A stretch of 64,000 bases of DNA. Origin: Marinobacter sp. ELB17 (GTDB taxonomy: Bacteria > Pseudomonadota > Gammaproteobacteria > Pseudomonadales > Oleiphilaceae). Within the stretch, counting starts at the first letter, position 1; the number at the start of each line of letters is the position of its first letter. The position numbers were made by a program, and so were the translations under genes. The notes below the pieces were generated by a model that saw nothing but the letters and a program-made list of their open reading frames with translations, was not told the origin of the DNA and did not search any database. Positions 55,065 through 64,000 of the stretch are shown here, piece by piece. The DNA lies in contig NZ_AAXY01000001.1 in NCBI RefSeq assembly GCF_000169375.1, positions 248,001-312,000 of the forward strand, written 5' to 3'.

Positions 55065-56651
55065 ATGCCACATGAGATATTCCATGATATGAGCCGTTCA
55101 AGCGGATTTTTGGACACACTTCTTACCAGCCCCTCCACGGAACGCTTTCGGGTTGGAATCAGCCTGTTGTTTTTACTGGGCGTTTGGTTGTCGGTAGGCT
55201 CGTTTGCGAGTGGCCTGCCAAACGGCATGCTGCTGATGGCCGCTGCAGTGATTGGTGGCTATATGGCCATCAACATCGGTGCCAACGATGTTGCCAACAA
55301 TGTGGGCCCTGCGGTGGGCTCTGGCGCTTTGTCGCTGGGCGCCGCGGTTGCTCTGGCGGCTGTCTTTGAAGCCGCTGGCGCGTTGATTGCCGGCGGCGAC
55401 GTGGTGTCTACCATCAAGGGCGGGATTATCGATCCGTCTAACCTGAGTGACGACGGCTCCTTTGTCTGGTTGATGACGGCAGCCCTGCTGGCCGGCGCGC
55501 TGTGGCTGAACCTGGCCACCTGGATGGGCGCTCCGGTGTCTACCACCCATTCTATTGTGGGCGGGGTACTGGGGGCGGGTATTGCTGCCGGAGGCTGGGG
55601 CATTGCGGACTGGGGAGTCATGGGCAAAATCGCGGCCAGTTGGGTAATTTCACCGGTGTTGGGTGGTGCTTTGGCCGCTCTGTTTTTGTACCTGATAAAC
55701 CGCACCGTGTTGTACCGGCGCAATGTTATCGCGGCAGCGCGCATTTTTGTGCCTTGGCTGGTGGCCGGCATGGCCTGGGCGTTTGGCACGTATCTGATGC
55801 TCAAAGGCCTGAAAAAGCTTGTATCGCTGAACTTTATGGGTGCTGCGCTGGTGGGTCTGGTGGCTGCCGCGGCGGCTTTCTTCGCGATACGCGCGTTGGT
55901 TAACCGCAAAGCCGCGACTATGGAAAACAACGCCGCGGGCGTAAACACGCTGTTCACTTGGCCGCTGATTTTTGCCGCGGCGCTGCTCAGCTTCGCCCAC
56001 GGCGCTAACGACGTTGCCAACGCTATTGGACCCTTGGCGGCCATAAACGATGCCTTGGCCAACGGCGGCGTGATGACGTCCTCCAGTATTCCTTTGTGGG
56101 TGATGGCGGTGGGCGCCTTGGGTATTGCGTTGGGCCTGATGCTGTTTGGCCCGCGGCTGATCAAAACCGTGGGCAGTGAAATCACAGAGCTGGATAAAAC
56201 CCGCGCCTTTTGCATTGCGCTATCGGCTGCTTTGACCGTTATTTTGGCGTCGCAACTTGGACTGCCTGTTAGCTCCACCCACATCGCCATTGGCGGTGTG
56301 TTTGGCGTTGGTTTCCTGCGTGAGTATCTGAAGTCGAATTACGCCACCCAACTGCACAAGATCATGGAAGAGCGTGACCCCGTAGAGCGCGAACGTCTGA
56401 AGCCATTTCTGGATGACTTCCGTAACGCCTCGGTTGAGGAAATGGAAAATTTGCTCAAGCGTGCGAAGAAAAATAAAAAACAGGTACCACTGACAAAAAA
56501 CGACCGCAAACGGCTGAAGAAAGTCTACCGGGAAGAAATGGTTAAGCGTTCCCATCTGACCCGCATCGCAGCGGCCTGGATTATTACCGTGCCGGCGTCG
56601 GCGTCGATTGCTGCCGTGTTGTTTTTCACCCTGCGCGGGCTAATGATTTAA
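55065..56651 (+). CDS. Inorganic phosphate transporter, PiT family
   Basis: About 528 residues from ATG at 55065; starts at 54990 and 55089 are also possible and none has a clear ribosome site. Low-affinity, ion-coupled phosphate uptake through the inner membrane. Both PiT signature repeats are present: GGYMAINIGANDVANNVGPA near the N-terminus and FAHGANDVANAIGPLAAIND in the middle, along with about ten to eleven hydrophobic helices. There is a charged cytoplasmic stretch (about 440-500, KNKKQVPLTKNDRKRLKK) before the last helix. No PHO box is visible upstream, as expected for a low-affinity system. The gene complements pstSCAB-phoU in the window. Confidence 0.93.
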   Translation: MPHEIFHDMSRSSGFLDTLLTSPSTERFRVGISLLFLLGVWLSVGSFASGLPNGMLLMAAAVIGGYMAINIGANDVANNVGPAVGSGALSLGAAVALAAVFEAAGALIAGGDVVSTIKGGIIDPSNLSDDGSFVWLMTAALLAGALWLNLATWMGAPVSTTHSIVGGVLGAGIAAGGWGIADWGVMGKIAASWVISPVLGGALAALFLYLINRTVLYRRNVIAAARIFVPWLVAGMAWAFGTYLMLKGLKKLVSLNFMGAALVGLVAAAAAFFAIRALVNRKAATMENNAAGVNTLFTWPLIFAAALLSFAHGANDVANAIGPLAAINDALANGGVMTSSSIPLWVMAVGALGIALGLMLFGPRLIKTVGSEITELDKTRAFCIALSAALTVILASQLGLPVSSTHIAIGGVFGVGFLREYLKSNYATQLHKIMEERDPVERERLKPFLDDFRNASVEEMENLLKRAKKNKKQVPLTKNDRKRLKKVYREEMVKRSHLTRIAAAWIITVPASASIAAVLFFTLRGLMI

Positions 56652-56775
56652 CGTCCTGTTTGGCTAACGAATCAGCGAAACGGGACACTAGCCGTTCAAG
56701 GCGAGTTTGCCCATACTGAGTAACACGACGTGGGAGTAATAGCTTCCGTAATTCTATTTGTTGGGGAGTGAGCTT

Positions 56776-57042
56776 ATGAGTACATCTGTTGAAAGCAACC
56801 AGGCCAGGATAATTAACGAGCTGAGGGTGTTTATCAAAAAAGTAATGAGCGAACCCACCATTGCGGTCAGATCGATGGACATTGCCCGCAAGCATAAAGG
56901 CGAGCCCAATTCTGACGAGGCTATCGCGCGGGAAATCAGCTCCAGCACCAGTATTCGCATTCCGGAAAAGTGGAGCGATGCGGACCGCATGTTTTTAGAC
57001 ATCATTCACGAAGTGTTAGACGATGAAGACGCGCTTTATTAA
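56776..57042 (+). CDS. Conserved-looking small protein, function unknown
   Basis: 88 residues from ATG at 56776, which has GGGGAG (56762-56767) 8 bases upstream; a TTG frame upstream is less likely. I do not recognise a family. The protein is soluble, with no signal peptide or membrane helix. It begins with an acidic/polar helical region (VESNQARIINELRVFIKKVM) and has a charged KHKGEPNSDEAIAREI middle. It ends in an acidic tail (EVLDDEDALY). It lies between pit and the convergent panP, with stop codons about 20 bases apart. The good ribosome site and coding-like composition make it likely to be real. Confidence 0.7.
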   Translation: MSTSVESNQARIINELRVFIKKVMSEPTIAVRSMDIARKHKGEPNSDEAIAREISSSTSIRIPEKWSDADRMFLDIIHEVLDDEDALY

Positions 57043-57059
57043 GAGCTGATTAGAAACGC

Positions 57060-58715
57060 TTAGGCTTGCGCCCTGGCGCCGGTGGCCAGGTTGTTCAGAA
57101 TTGCCATTTCGTCGGCAATACCGTCTTCGCCGGCCAGCAGCCGTTGCTCTGCCAGAATGTCCGACAGTATGTCGGCGGTGGTCAGCGGGTTGGCCAGCAC
57201 CACGCGGAACACGATGCAGGGAAAGTTGAAGTAGTTGTCCGGCTCCAAACGAGTGCGGGAGACAAACGCCTTACCCCTTTCACGCTGGGTTTTCTGGATA
57301 AACTTGGTGACGCGGTTCAGGCTGGTGTTGATCTTTTCTGCTAGCATTTCATCGGCACTTTCCAGAGCCTGCCGGACCTGAGTTGGGCAGTAGCGATAGG
57401 TCAGAATGTTCAGTTCGGGCCGGGTGATCAGCTCAAAATCTTCAGCCTCATCAATCATGGCCGCGAATGTTCGGGCCTTGCCAATGCCTGCGTCAATCAG
57501 CAGTTCATAACCTTCTCGGGCCAGAATTTTCAGGCCAGAGTGAATCAGCATCGCCATGCCCGGGCGCGAGCCCTCAAGCGTGGTGCTGCCCAAATCCCGC
57601 GAGCCTTTGCGGATAATGTACTGGGCGTGGTGTTCAACCGCACTGGCCAGGCTGGGATCGCGGAACACCACCAAACCCACGCCCATGGGCACATAAAGCT
57701 GTTTATGAGCGTCAAAGGTGACCGAATCGGCTTTTTCAATGCCTTTTAGCAGCGAACGATAACGTCGGGAAAACAGGGTTGGCCCACCCCAAGCGGCATC
57801 TACGTGGAAGTGCGCGCCGAATTCGCGGGCGATATCGGCCATGGCTTCCAGCGGATCTACGTTGCCGGTTTCGGTTGTGCCGGCAATGCCACAGAGGGCG
57901 ATCACCTTGATTTTCTGTTTTTGCAATTGCAGGCATTTTTCCCGCAGCGCATCAATCTGGATACGGTTGTTGCTGTCGGTTGCCACAGTCACCAGTGCAT
58001 CGCGGCCCAGGCCCAATACGTCGGCGGCTTTGTTCAGGGAATAATGGCCGCGGCGCGACACAACAATAGCGGCGCCTTCGTAACCGTAATATTTCAAAGC
58101 GCGGAACAGGCCTTCCTGCTGCAAGCCGCGGAAGTTACCTTCCGCCGGAAATGCGTGGTTGCGGGCTACCCACAGCGCAGTAAGATTGGCAACGGTGCCG
58201 CCGGAACACATGGCGCCCAGCGCGTAGTGGGGGTTGTGCATCCATTTGCGGTAGAACGAACCGTCTTCTTCGAACACCAGCCGATGAATCATGCCCAGCA
58301 CTTGGCGCTCCAGGGGCGTAAACGCCTTGGAGGTTTCGGTTTTCACCAGATTCTGGTTCAGGGCAATCATGATCTTCGACAGCGGCAGCATGAAATAGGG
58401 CAGTGCCGACGTCATGTGGCCGATAAAAGCCGGTGATGCGGTGTGTACCGAGTTTGCCACCAGTTTGTCGAGCAGAAACTGGGTTTGCTCAGACACAAAA
58501 ATGGGCTTTTCTGGCACGCTGTATTCGGAGAAATTCTTCTCAACGTCAGCCAGGTCACGCTCTACCGCAACAATGTGATCCTGAAGAAAACCGGCAAGAT
58601 TGCGGGATATATCCTGGTCAATTCGGCTCAGGGTAGAATCGGGTGCCTCAGGAATCGTGAAAACACGATACATTGCCTCTACAGAGGCCTGGGCGGATTT
58701 TTTAATTCCGGTCAT
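57060..58715 (-). CDS. panP: PLP-dependent aspartate 1-decarboxylase, PanP type
   Basis: 551 residues. A group II PLP decarboxylase that in Vibrio and relatives replaces PanD and makes beta-alanine from aspartate for pantothenate and CoA. Features: CSGGTVANLTALWVARNHAF (PLP-phosphate contact), FHVDAAWGGPTLFS (Asp near the pyridine nitrogen) and VTFDAHKQLYVPMG (Schiff-base Lys, about 336). Glutamate decarboxylase-like proteins share these, but the N-terminal part (EKPIFVSEQTQFLLDKLVAN) fits PanP. No panC or panB is in the window. The gene is convergent with the small unknown protein. Confidence 0.86.
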   Translation of the reverse strand: MTGIKKSAQASVEAMYRVFTIPEAPDSTLSRIDQDISRNLAGFLQDHIVAVERDLADVEKNFSEYSVPEKPIFVSEQTQFLLDKLVANSVHTASPAFIGHMTSALPYFMLPLSKIMIALNQNLVKTETSKAFTPLERQVLGMIHRLVFEEDGSFYRKWMHNPHYALGAMCSGGTVANLTALWVARNHAFPAEGNFRGLQQEGLFRALKYYGYEGAAIVVSRRGHYSLNKAADVLGLGRDALVTVATDSNNRIQIDALREKCLQLQKQKIKVIALCGIAGTTETGNVDPLEAMADIAREFGAHFHVDAAWGGPTLFSRRYRSLLKGIEKADSVTFDAHKQLYVPMGVGLVVFRDPSLASAVEHHAQYIIRKGSRDLGSTTLEGSRPGMAMLIHSGLKILAREGYELLIDAGIGKARTFAAMIDEAEDFELITRPELNILTYRYCPTQVRQALESADEMLAEKINTSLNRVTKFIQKTQRERGKAFVSRTRLEPDNYFNFPCIVFRVVLANPLTTADILSDILAEQRLLAGEDGIADEMAILNNLATGARAQA

Positions 58716-58802
58716 AGGGCGCCACGCGCAGTCTCGAGGAGCCGTAGTATACGGCGTGAAAAGTGGTTACGCCACATTCGGCGGCGCCTCATCAAGTGTG
58801 CC

Positions 58803-59141
58803 TTACAGCAGCTGCCGATCGACGTCCAGAATGGCGGCATCAATACGTTCGCTGATGGCTTTTTCGACCTGGTCCAAGCGCTGGCTGATCTGCTGTGATG
58901 ACGAGCCCAACGCCACGACAGTCCAGGTGGCGCAATCCAGGGTGTCCTGATGGTCGGTTTCGGCCACCGCCAGGTCCGGTTCTTTACCCCAGATCGTTTT
59001 TAATGGCGCAAATACTTTGCGCTTGGCTTTCAGATCATCACAGGCATAAAGTTGAAAGTGCAGGATGAGCACGCCGATGTGTGGGGTGATCGCCGGAGCC
59101 TGCGCCGACTCCTTGAGCAGTTTTCGTAATGCGTCTGACAT
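58803..59141 (-). CDS. DUF503 family protein
   Basis: 112 residues. Matches the DUF503 pattern (IGVLILHFQLYACDDLKAKRK near the start, VAETDHQDTLDCATWTVVAL in the middle). A relative in Gram-positives (YlxP) is linked to ribosome biogenesis, but the function of these proteobacterial forms is not settled. It is divergent from the UDG-like gene, with about 50 bases between starts, so the two could share a promoter region. Confidence 0.85.
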   Translation of the reverse strand: MSDALRKLLKESAQAPAITPHIGVLILHFQLYACDDLKAKRKVFAPLKTIWGKEPDLAVAETDHQDTLDCATWTVVALGSSSQQISQRLDQVEKAISERIDAAILDVDRQLL

Positions 59142-59191
59142 TCACGATTCCTTCAGATTGATAGCCGTCCCCAATTTGCCAAGGTACGCCG

Positions 59192-59794
59192 ATGACAGAT
59201 TCACTTGCAAGTTTGCCGTTCGAACAGTTATTAAGCCGTGTACGGGCGTGCACCCTGTGTGCTGAAAATTTGCCCTACGGCCCTCGCCCGGTGATCCAGA
59301 TGGCAGAGTCGGCAAGGATTCTTGTGGTAGGCCAGGCGCCCGGGCGCCGGGTGCATGAAACCGGTCTGCCCTTTAACGACCCCAGCGGCGATCGGCTGCG
59401 TCAGTGGATGGGTATTGGTCGCGAACCATTTTACGATGAACGCCAGCTGGCTATTCTGCCTATGGGCTTTTGCTACCCGGGTAGCGGTAAAAATGGCGAT
59501 TTGCCACCGCGACCCGAGTGCGCGCAGGCTTGGCGCAGTGCCCTGCTGCAACGCTTGCCCAATGTGGCCATGACTCTGGTGATTGGCCAATACGCCCACA
59601 ATTGGCACTTGGCGAACCCTGCCGGCACCGTCACGGCTAACGTGCAGAACTGGCGGGCGTACTGGCCGGCGCAGATGCCCATGCCACACCCCAGTCCTCG
59701 CAATAATCTGTGGTTACGCCGTAATCCCTGGTTTGAAGCTGAGGTGGTGCCAGCGCTTCAGCAGCGGATAGCGGGTTTGTTGAACGTTTGCTAA
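59192..59794 (+). CDS. Uracil-DNA glycosylase-like (iron-sulphur, family 4/5-type) protein
   Basis: 200 residues. Shows the superfamily motif LVVGQAPGRRVHETGLPFND (phosphate/base-binding) and the C-terminal HPSPRN box. Four cysteines fit an iron-sulphur cluster: ACTLCAEN (two) and MGFCYPGSGK plus RPECAQAW (two). Ordinary family 4 enzymes have GEAPG followed by an acidic pair; here it is GQAPG with RRVHETG, so base specificity is uncertain. DNA repair in the cytosol is the likely role. Divergent from DUF503. Confidence 0.82.
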   Translation: MTDSLASLPFEQLLSRVRACTLCAENLPYGPRPVIQMAESARILVVGQAPGRRVHETGLPFNDPSGDRLRQWMGIGREPFYDERQLAILPMGFCYPGSGKNGDLPPRPECAQAWRSALLQRLPNVAMTLVIGQYAHNWHLANPAGTVTANVQNWRAYWPAQMPMPHPSPRNNLWLRRNPWFEAEVVPALQQRIAGLLNVC

Positions 59795-60123
59795 TCCAGT
59801 TATGGCCCGAGCCTGCCTTAGGTCGATGCCGGCCTGAATTAGCAGTAATGCTAACAAAGTAAGTGCTATGCAGCCCTGCTTCCAGCATAGAATCTTGTCC
59901 TTTTTACGATCGGGGCAGAAAATTTAATAACTATTAAAATCAATGTCTTATGGTTTTTTACAAAAAATTACAAAAAAGTGTTTGCCAATAAATGGCCTTG
60001 TCATCGTTTACAGATTATAAAGACGCCAAGACAATCCAACATGTGGAACTCTGTCGAAATGGAACGCTGCTGGCCTGTGGTCTTTAGCGTTCGTATTTTT
60101 GGTTTTCGTTGATGGAGAACAAC
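59795..60123. other. AT-rich gap before the SutA-like gene
   Basis: 329 bases without a gene I can support. It is strongly AT-rich between about 59920 and 60030, including two near copies of TTACAAAAAA (59957 and 59968). GGAG just before the next ATG is its ribosome site. The gap most likely contains the promoter of the SutA-like gene, and possibly a long 5' leader; no single -35/-10 pair stands out. Confidence 0.5.
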
Positions 60124-60345
60124 ATGAGTGAATTCGACGAAAGCACTCTGGAAACATCTGGCGGTTGGTCTGCCGACGCTGAAAATACCCATTCCATTGC
60201 GGGTCGCGCCCGGGTTCGTGCCCAGTTGCAGGCTGACATTGAGGCCTTCCTGAGCCAGGGTGGCACCATCAGTGAAGTGGCGAATGGGTTTCGTAGCGAT
60301 GGCGGCAGCAAAGTGGACTCAGGCTTTAACGGTCGTGCACTCTAA
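60124..60345 (+). CDS. SutA-like RNA polymerase-interacting regulator
   Basis: 73 residues from ATG at 60124, directly after GGAG; a longer frame starts five codons earlier. The C-terminal half (RAQLQADIEAFLSQGGTISE and the tail SGFNGRAL) resembles Pseudomonas SutA, which binds RNA polymerase during slow growth and adjusts transcription; SutA also ends in a Gly-Arg-rich tail. The acidic N-terminal arm (MSEFDESTLETSGG) is far shorter than in Pseudomonas. A promoter-rich AT region precedes it and a terminator follows. Function by resemblance only. Confidence 0.65.
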   Translation: MSEFDESTLETSGGWSADAENTHSIAGRARVRAQLQADIEAFLSQGGTISEVANGFRSDGGSKVDSGFNGRAL

Positions 60346-61542
<1,197 letters not shown>

Positions 61543-61608
61543 TCCGCAGTGCGGGGTCGCTCAGGCCCCGCGCTGAGAGCGCAGTAACAAAACAAGGACG
61601 GTAAGCCA

Positions 61609-63750
61609 ATGACCAGTAAAAAGGGCAATCTGAAGATTGCCGACAATGATTCTACTTTGCCCGCAGCGGACACTGTGCTTTCGCCCGAGGAAAGTCTGAG
61701 CCTGGACGCCTGCCAAAATTTTTTCAACCGCGAGTTGAGCCAACTGCAGTTCAACCATCGGGTGTTGAAGCAGGCCCTGGACGACACCCATCCGCTAATC
61801 AACCGGCTTATTTTCTGCTGCATATTCAGCAGCAACATGGACGAATTCTTCGAAATCCGCGTGGCGGGTATGCGCCAGCAGTTGAAGTACGGCCGGGAGC
61901 AAATCCACGCCGACGGACTGCAGCCGGAACAGCTACTGGCGGAGATCAGCCGTGTGGCTCACGAGTACATTGACGAACAGTACGATATTTTGAACAACGT
62001 GCTGATTCCGGAATTGGAAAAGCAAAATATCCACTTTGTGCGCCGGCACGAGTGGACTCCGGCCCAGGCCCAATGGGTGCGCACCTATTTTGACGAAGAA
62101 ATACTACCGGTGGTCAGCCCGATTGGCCTGGATCCATCGCACCCGTTCCCGCGGCTGGTGAATAAAAGCCTCAACTTTATTGTGGAACTGGACGGCAAAG
62201 ATGCTTTTGGCCGTGAAACCGGTATGGCCATTGTGCCGGCGCCGAAGTCTTTGCCGCGGCTGGTGCGGCTGCCGGATGACGTTTGCGACGGCGGCGACAA
62301 TCTGGTGTTTTTGTCGTCGATGATTCACGCCCATACCGACGAGCTGTTCCCGGGTATGGAAATCAAAGGCTGTTACCAGTTTCGCCTGACCCGTAATGCG
62401 GATCTGGAGCTGGAAGACGACCTGGAAGACCTGGCATCGGCCCTGCGCGGTGAGTTGCTGAGCCGCCGTTTTGGTGACGGTGTGCGCCTGGAAGTGGCGG
62501 ATAATTGCCCGCAGGAGCTGGTTCAGTTTCTGCTGACCGAGTTTGGCCTGACCGAGCGCGACCTCTACGAGGTGCGTGGCCCGGTGAACCTGGCCCGGCT
62601 GCTGGCGGTAGGGGGTCTGGTGGACCGACCGGACCTGAGCTATTCCGGTTTTTCACCGGTGATCCCGCGCCAGATTCGCAGCCGTGACTCGATGTTTGAC
62701 AGCATCCGCAAGCGTCCGATTCTGTTGCTCCATCCCTATGAGAACTTCAGTCCGGTGGTGGATTTGCTGCGCCAGGCCGCCAAAGATCCGCAGGTGCTGG
62801 CCATTCGTCAGACCTTGTATCGCTCCGGTGCCAACTCCGAAGTGGCCGAAGCCTTGGCCGATGCCGCTCGCCGCGGTAAGGAAGTCACCGTTGTTATCGA
62901 GCTGACGGCGCGATTCAGCGAGGAGGAAAACCTGGAGCTGGCCAGCCGCCTGCAGGAAGCCGGGGTAATTGTGGTGTACGGGGTAGTGGGCTACAAAACC
63001 CACGCCAAAATGATTCTGATTGTGCGCCGCGAAGAAGGCCGCTTGCGGCGCTATGTGCACTTGGGTACGGGTAACTATCATGCCGCCAACGCTCGCCTGT
63101 ACACCGACTACAGCTTTATGACCTGCGACGAATCTATCGGCGACGATGTGAACAAACTGTTCCAGCAGTTGACCGGTATGGGCAAGGCGTTAAAAATCAA
63201 GAAACTGTTCCACTCACCATTCACTCTGCATTCGCGAATACTGCAACTGATTGAGCGGGAAACCCGCCTGGGTGAGAAGGGCCGGATTATTTTCAAGTTC
63301 AACGGCCTGACCGAGCCTCAGCTGATTAAAGCGCTGTATCGTGCCTCCCAGGCCGGTGCGAAAATTGACCTGATTATTCGTGGTATCTGCTGCCTTCGGC
63401 CCCAGGTGCCCGGGTTGTCGAGCACCATTCACGTGCGCTCTATTATCGGGCGCTTTCTGGAGCATACCCGGGTTTACTATTTTGGTAACGATGGCCAAGC
63501 CCAGGTGTATTGCTCCAGCGCCGATGGCATGGAACGTAACCTGCTAAGGCGGGTTGAAGTCGCCTTCCCTGTGGAGGAGCCGGCGCTGGTGGAGCGTTTG
63601 CAAGACGATTTGAATACCTATCTTGCTGATAACTGCCAGTCTTGGGTGTTGCAGGCTGATGGCAGTTATGAGCAGAACGAACCGGCGGAGGGCGAGCCAA
63701 GGCTGGCTTCGCAGTTGGTGTTGCTGGAGCGGCTGACCGCCAAATCTTGA
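61609..63750 (+). CDS. ppk: Polyphosphate kinase Ppk1
   Basis: 713 residues, normal. It makes polyphosphate reversibly from ATP at the inner membrane, giving phosphate and energy storage. N-terminal domain FFNRELSQLQFNHRVLKQAL and NMDEFFEIRVAGMRQQ; HKD-type motifs GYKTHAKMILIVRREE (phospho-His about 464) and SSADGMERNLLRRVEVAFPV. A ribosome site AAGG lies before the ATG. It stands after hemB on the same strand. No adjacent ppx was seen inside the window. Confidence 0.96.
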   Translation: MTSKKGNLKIADNDSTLPAADTVLSPEESLSLDACQNFFNRELSQLQFNHRVLKQALDDTHPLINRLIFCCIFSSNMDEFFEIRVAGMRQQLKYGREQIHADGLQPEQLLAEISRVAHEYIDEQYDILNNVLIPELEKQNIHFVRRHEWTPAQAQWVRTYFDEEILPVVSPIGLDPSHPFPRLVNKSLNFIVELDGKDAFGRETGMAIVPAPKSLPRLVRLPDDVCDGGDNLVFLSSMIHAHTDELFPGMEIKGCYQFRLTRNADLELEDDLEDLASALRGELLSRRFGDGVRLEVADNCPQELVQFLLTEFGLTERDLYEVRGPVNLARLLAVGGLVDRPDLSYSGFSPVIPRQIRSRDSMFDSIRKRPILLLHPYENFSPVVDLLRQAAKDPQVLAIRQTLYRSGANSEVAEALADAARRGKEVTVVIELTARFSEEENLELASRLQEAGVIVVYGVVGYKTHAKMILIVRREEGRLRRYVHLGTGNYHAANARLYTDYSFMTCDESIGDDVNKLFQQLTGMGKALKIKKLFHSPFTLHSRILQLIERETRLGEKGRIIFKFNGLTEPQLIKALYRASQAGAKIDLIIRGICCLRPQVPGLSSTIHVRSIIGRFLEHTRVYYFGNDGQAQVYCSSADGMERNLLRRVEVAFPVEEPALVERLQDDLNTYLADNCQSWVLQADGSYEQNEPAEGEPRLASQLVLLERLTAKS

Positions 63751-63780
63751 TTTATTAATGTGGTATGACTGGAGAACGCT

Positions 63781-64000
63781 TTGAAACGACAATGGATAAT
63801 GGCATCTGCCGGACTGCTAGTGGTGGCGGGTATTGCATTGCCCTATGGCACAGGCTACCTGGCCGAGCAACAGTGGCAGCGGGCTTCACAGGAAGTGAAC
63901 GGCTCCCAGACCTGGTTGGAAATGCAAGTCGGGCGCTACGATCGCGGATTTTGGAGCTCCGAATTTGAAGGTAAATTGTTGCTTCGGGACCCGGCAAGCG
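63781..64000 (+). CDS. DUF945 (YdgA-like) protein, cut by window end
   Basis: About 73 codons are in the window, from TTG at 63781 after TGGAGA; the gene continues beyond the end. It begins MKRQWIMASAGLLVVAGIAL, a signal/anchor helix, followed by ALPYGTGYLAEQQWQRA and GRYDRGFWSSEFEGKLLL, which match the N-terminal part of the YdgA/DUF945 family, periplasmic proteins of unknown function. It follows ppk by 30 bases. Confidence 0.8.
   Translation, partial: MKRQWIMASAGLLVVAGIALPYGTGYLAEQQWQRASQEVNGSQTWLEMQVGRYDRGFWSSEFEGKLLLRDPAS

Overview
This window looks like chromosomal DNA from a Marinobacter-like marine gammaproteobacterium. This is inferred from gene content and protein resemblance, not from a database search. 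Pointers include a SutA-like protein, a UbiF-type hydroxylase, a rubredoxin/rubredoxin reductase pair, PanP-type aspartate decarboxylase, FadE, a magnesium-type HemB, long PstC/PstA permeases and a Pseudomonas-like hpt-ubiC-ubiA-phoB-phoR order. I saw no rRNA, tRNA, insertion sequence or prophage.

Layout: (1) 1-7.6 kb, housekeeping: ppnN (cut by the window start), a class II deacetylase-like hydrolase, a GabD-like dehydrogenase, uvrD with an SOS box, uppP and a YciA-type thioesterase. (2) 7.6-13.3 kb, the phosphate operon pstS-pstC-pstA-pstB-phoU behind a good PHO box. (3) 13.3-25.8 kb, a complete type I-C CRISPR-Cas locus: cas3-cas5c-cas8c(with internal cas11c)-cas7c-cas4-cas1-cas2, then an array of 55 repeats and 54 spacers. 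A DUF4258 toxin / YgiT-type zinc-finger antitoxin pair sits in the same direction between cas7c and cas4. (4) 25.8-34.4 kb: a large PAS-GGDEF-EAL protein, then hit, ubiF, mscS, selU, vanZ and cysZ. (5) 34.4-43.3 kb: rapA, fadE, crcB, a cold-shock gene and a divergent phosphoketolase-like gene. (6) 43.4-51.8 kb: rsuA, a YdjM-like protein, a lytic transglycosylase, an odd response regulator, phoR, phoB (own PHO box), ubiA, ubiC, hpt. (7) 52-64 kb: rubredoxin and its reductase, tesB, a flavodoxin, a PiT transporter, panP, DUF503, a UDG-like protein, a SutA-like protein, hemB, ppk and a partial DUF945 gene.

How the parts work together: phosphate handling recurs. PhoB/PhoR should switch on both pst-phoU and phoB through matching PHO boxes; PiT offers low-affinity uptake and Ppk stores phosphate as polyphosphate. 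UbiF, UbiA and UbiC contribute three ubiquinone steps. The CRISPR-Cas locus appears intact, with all interference and adaptation genes and a polarised array (leader beside cas2, decayed last repeat). The embedded toxin-antitoxin pair is the most unusual arrangement: losing or silencing the operon could release the toxin, so the pair may protect the locus. That role is inference.
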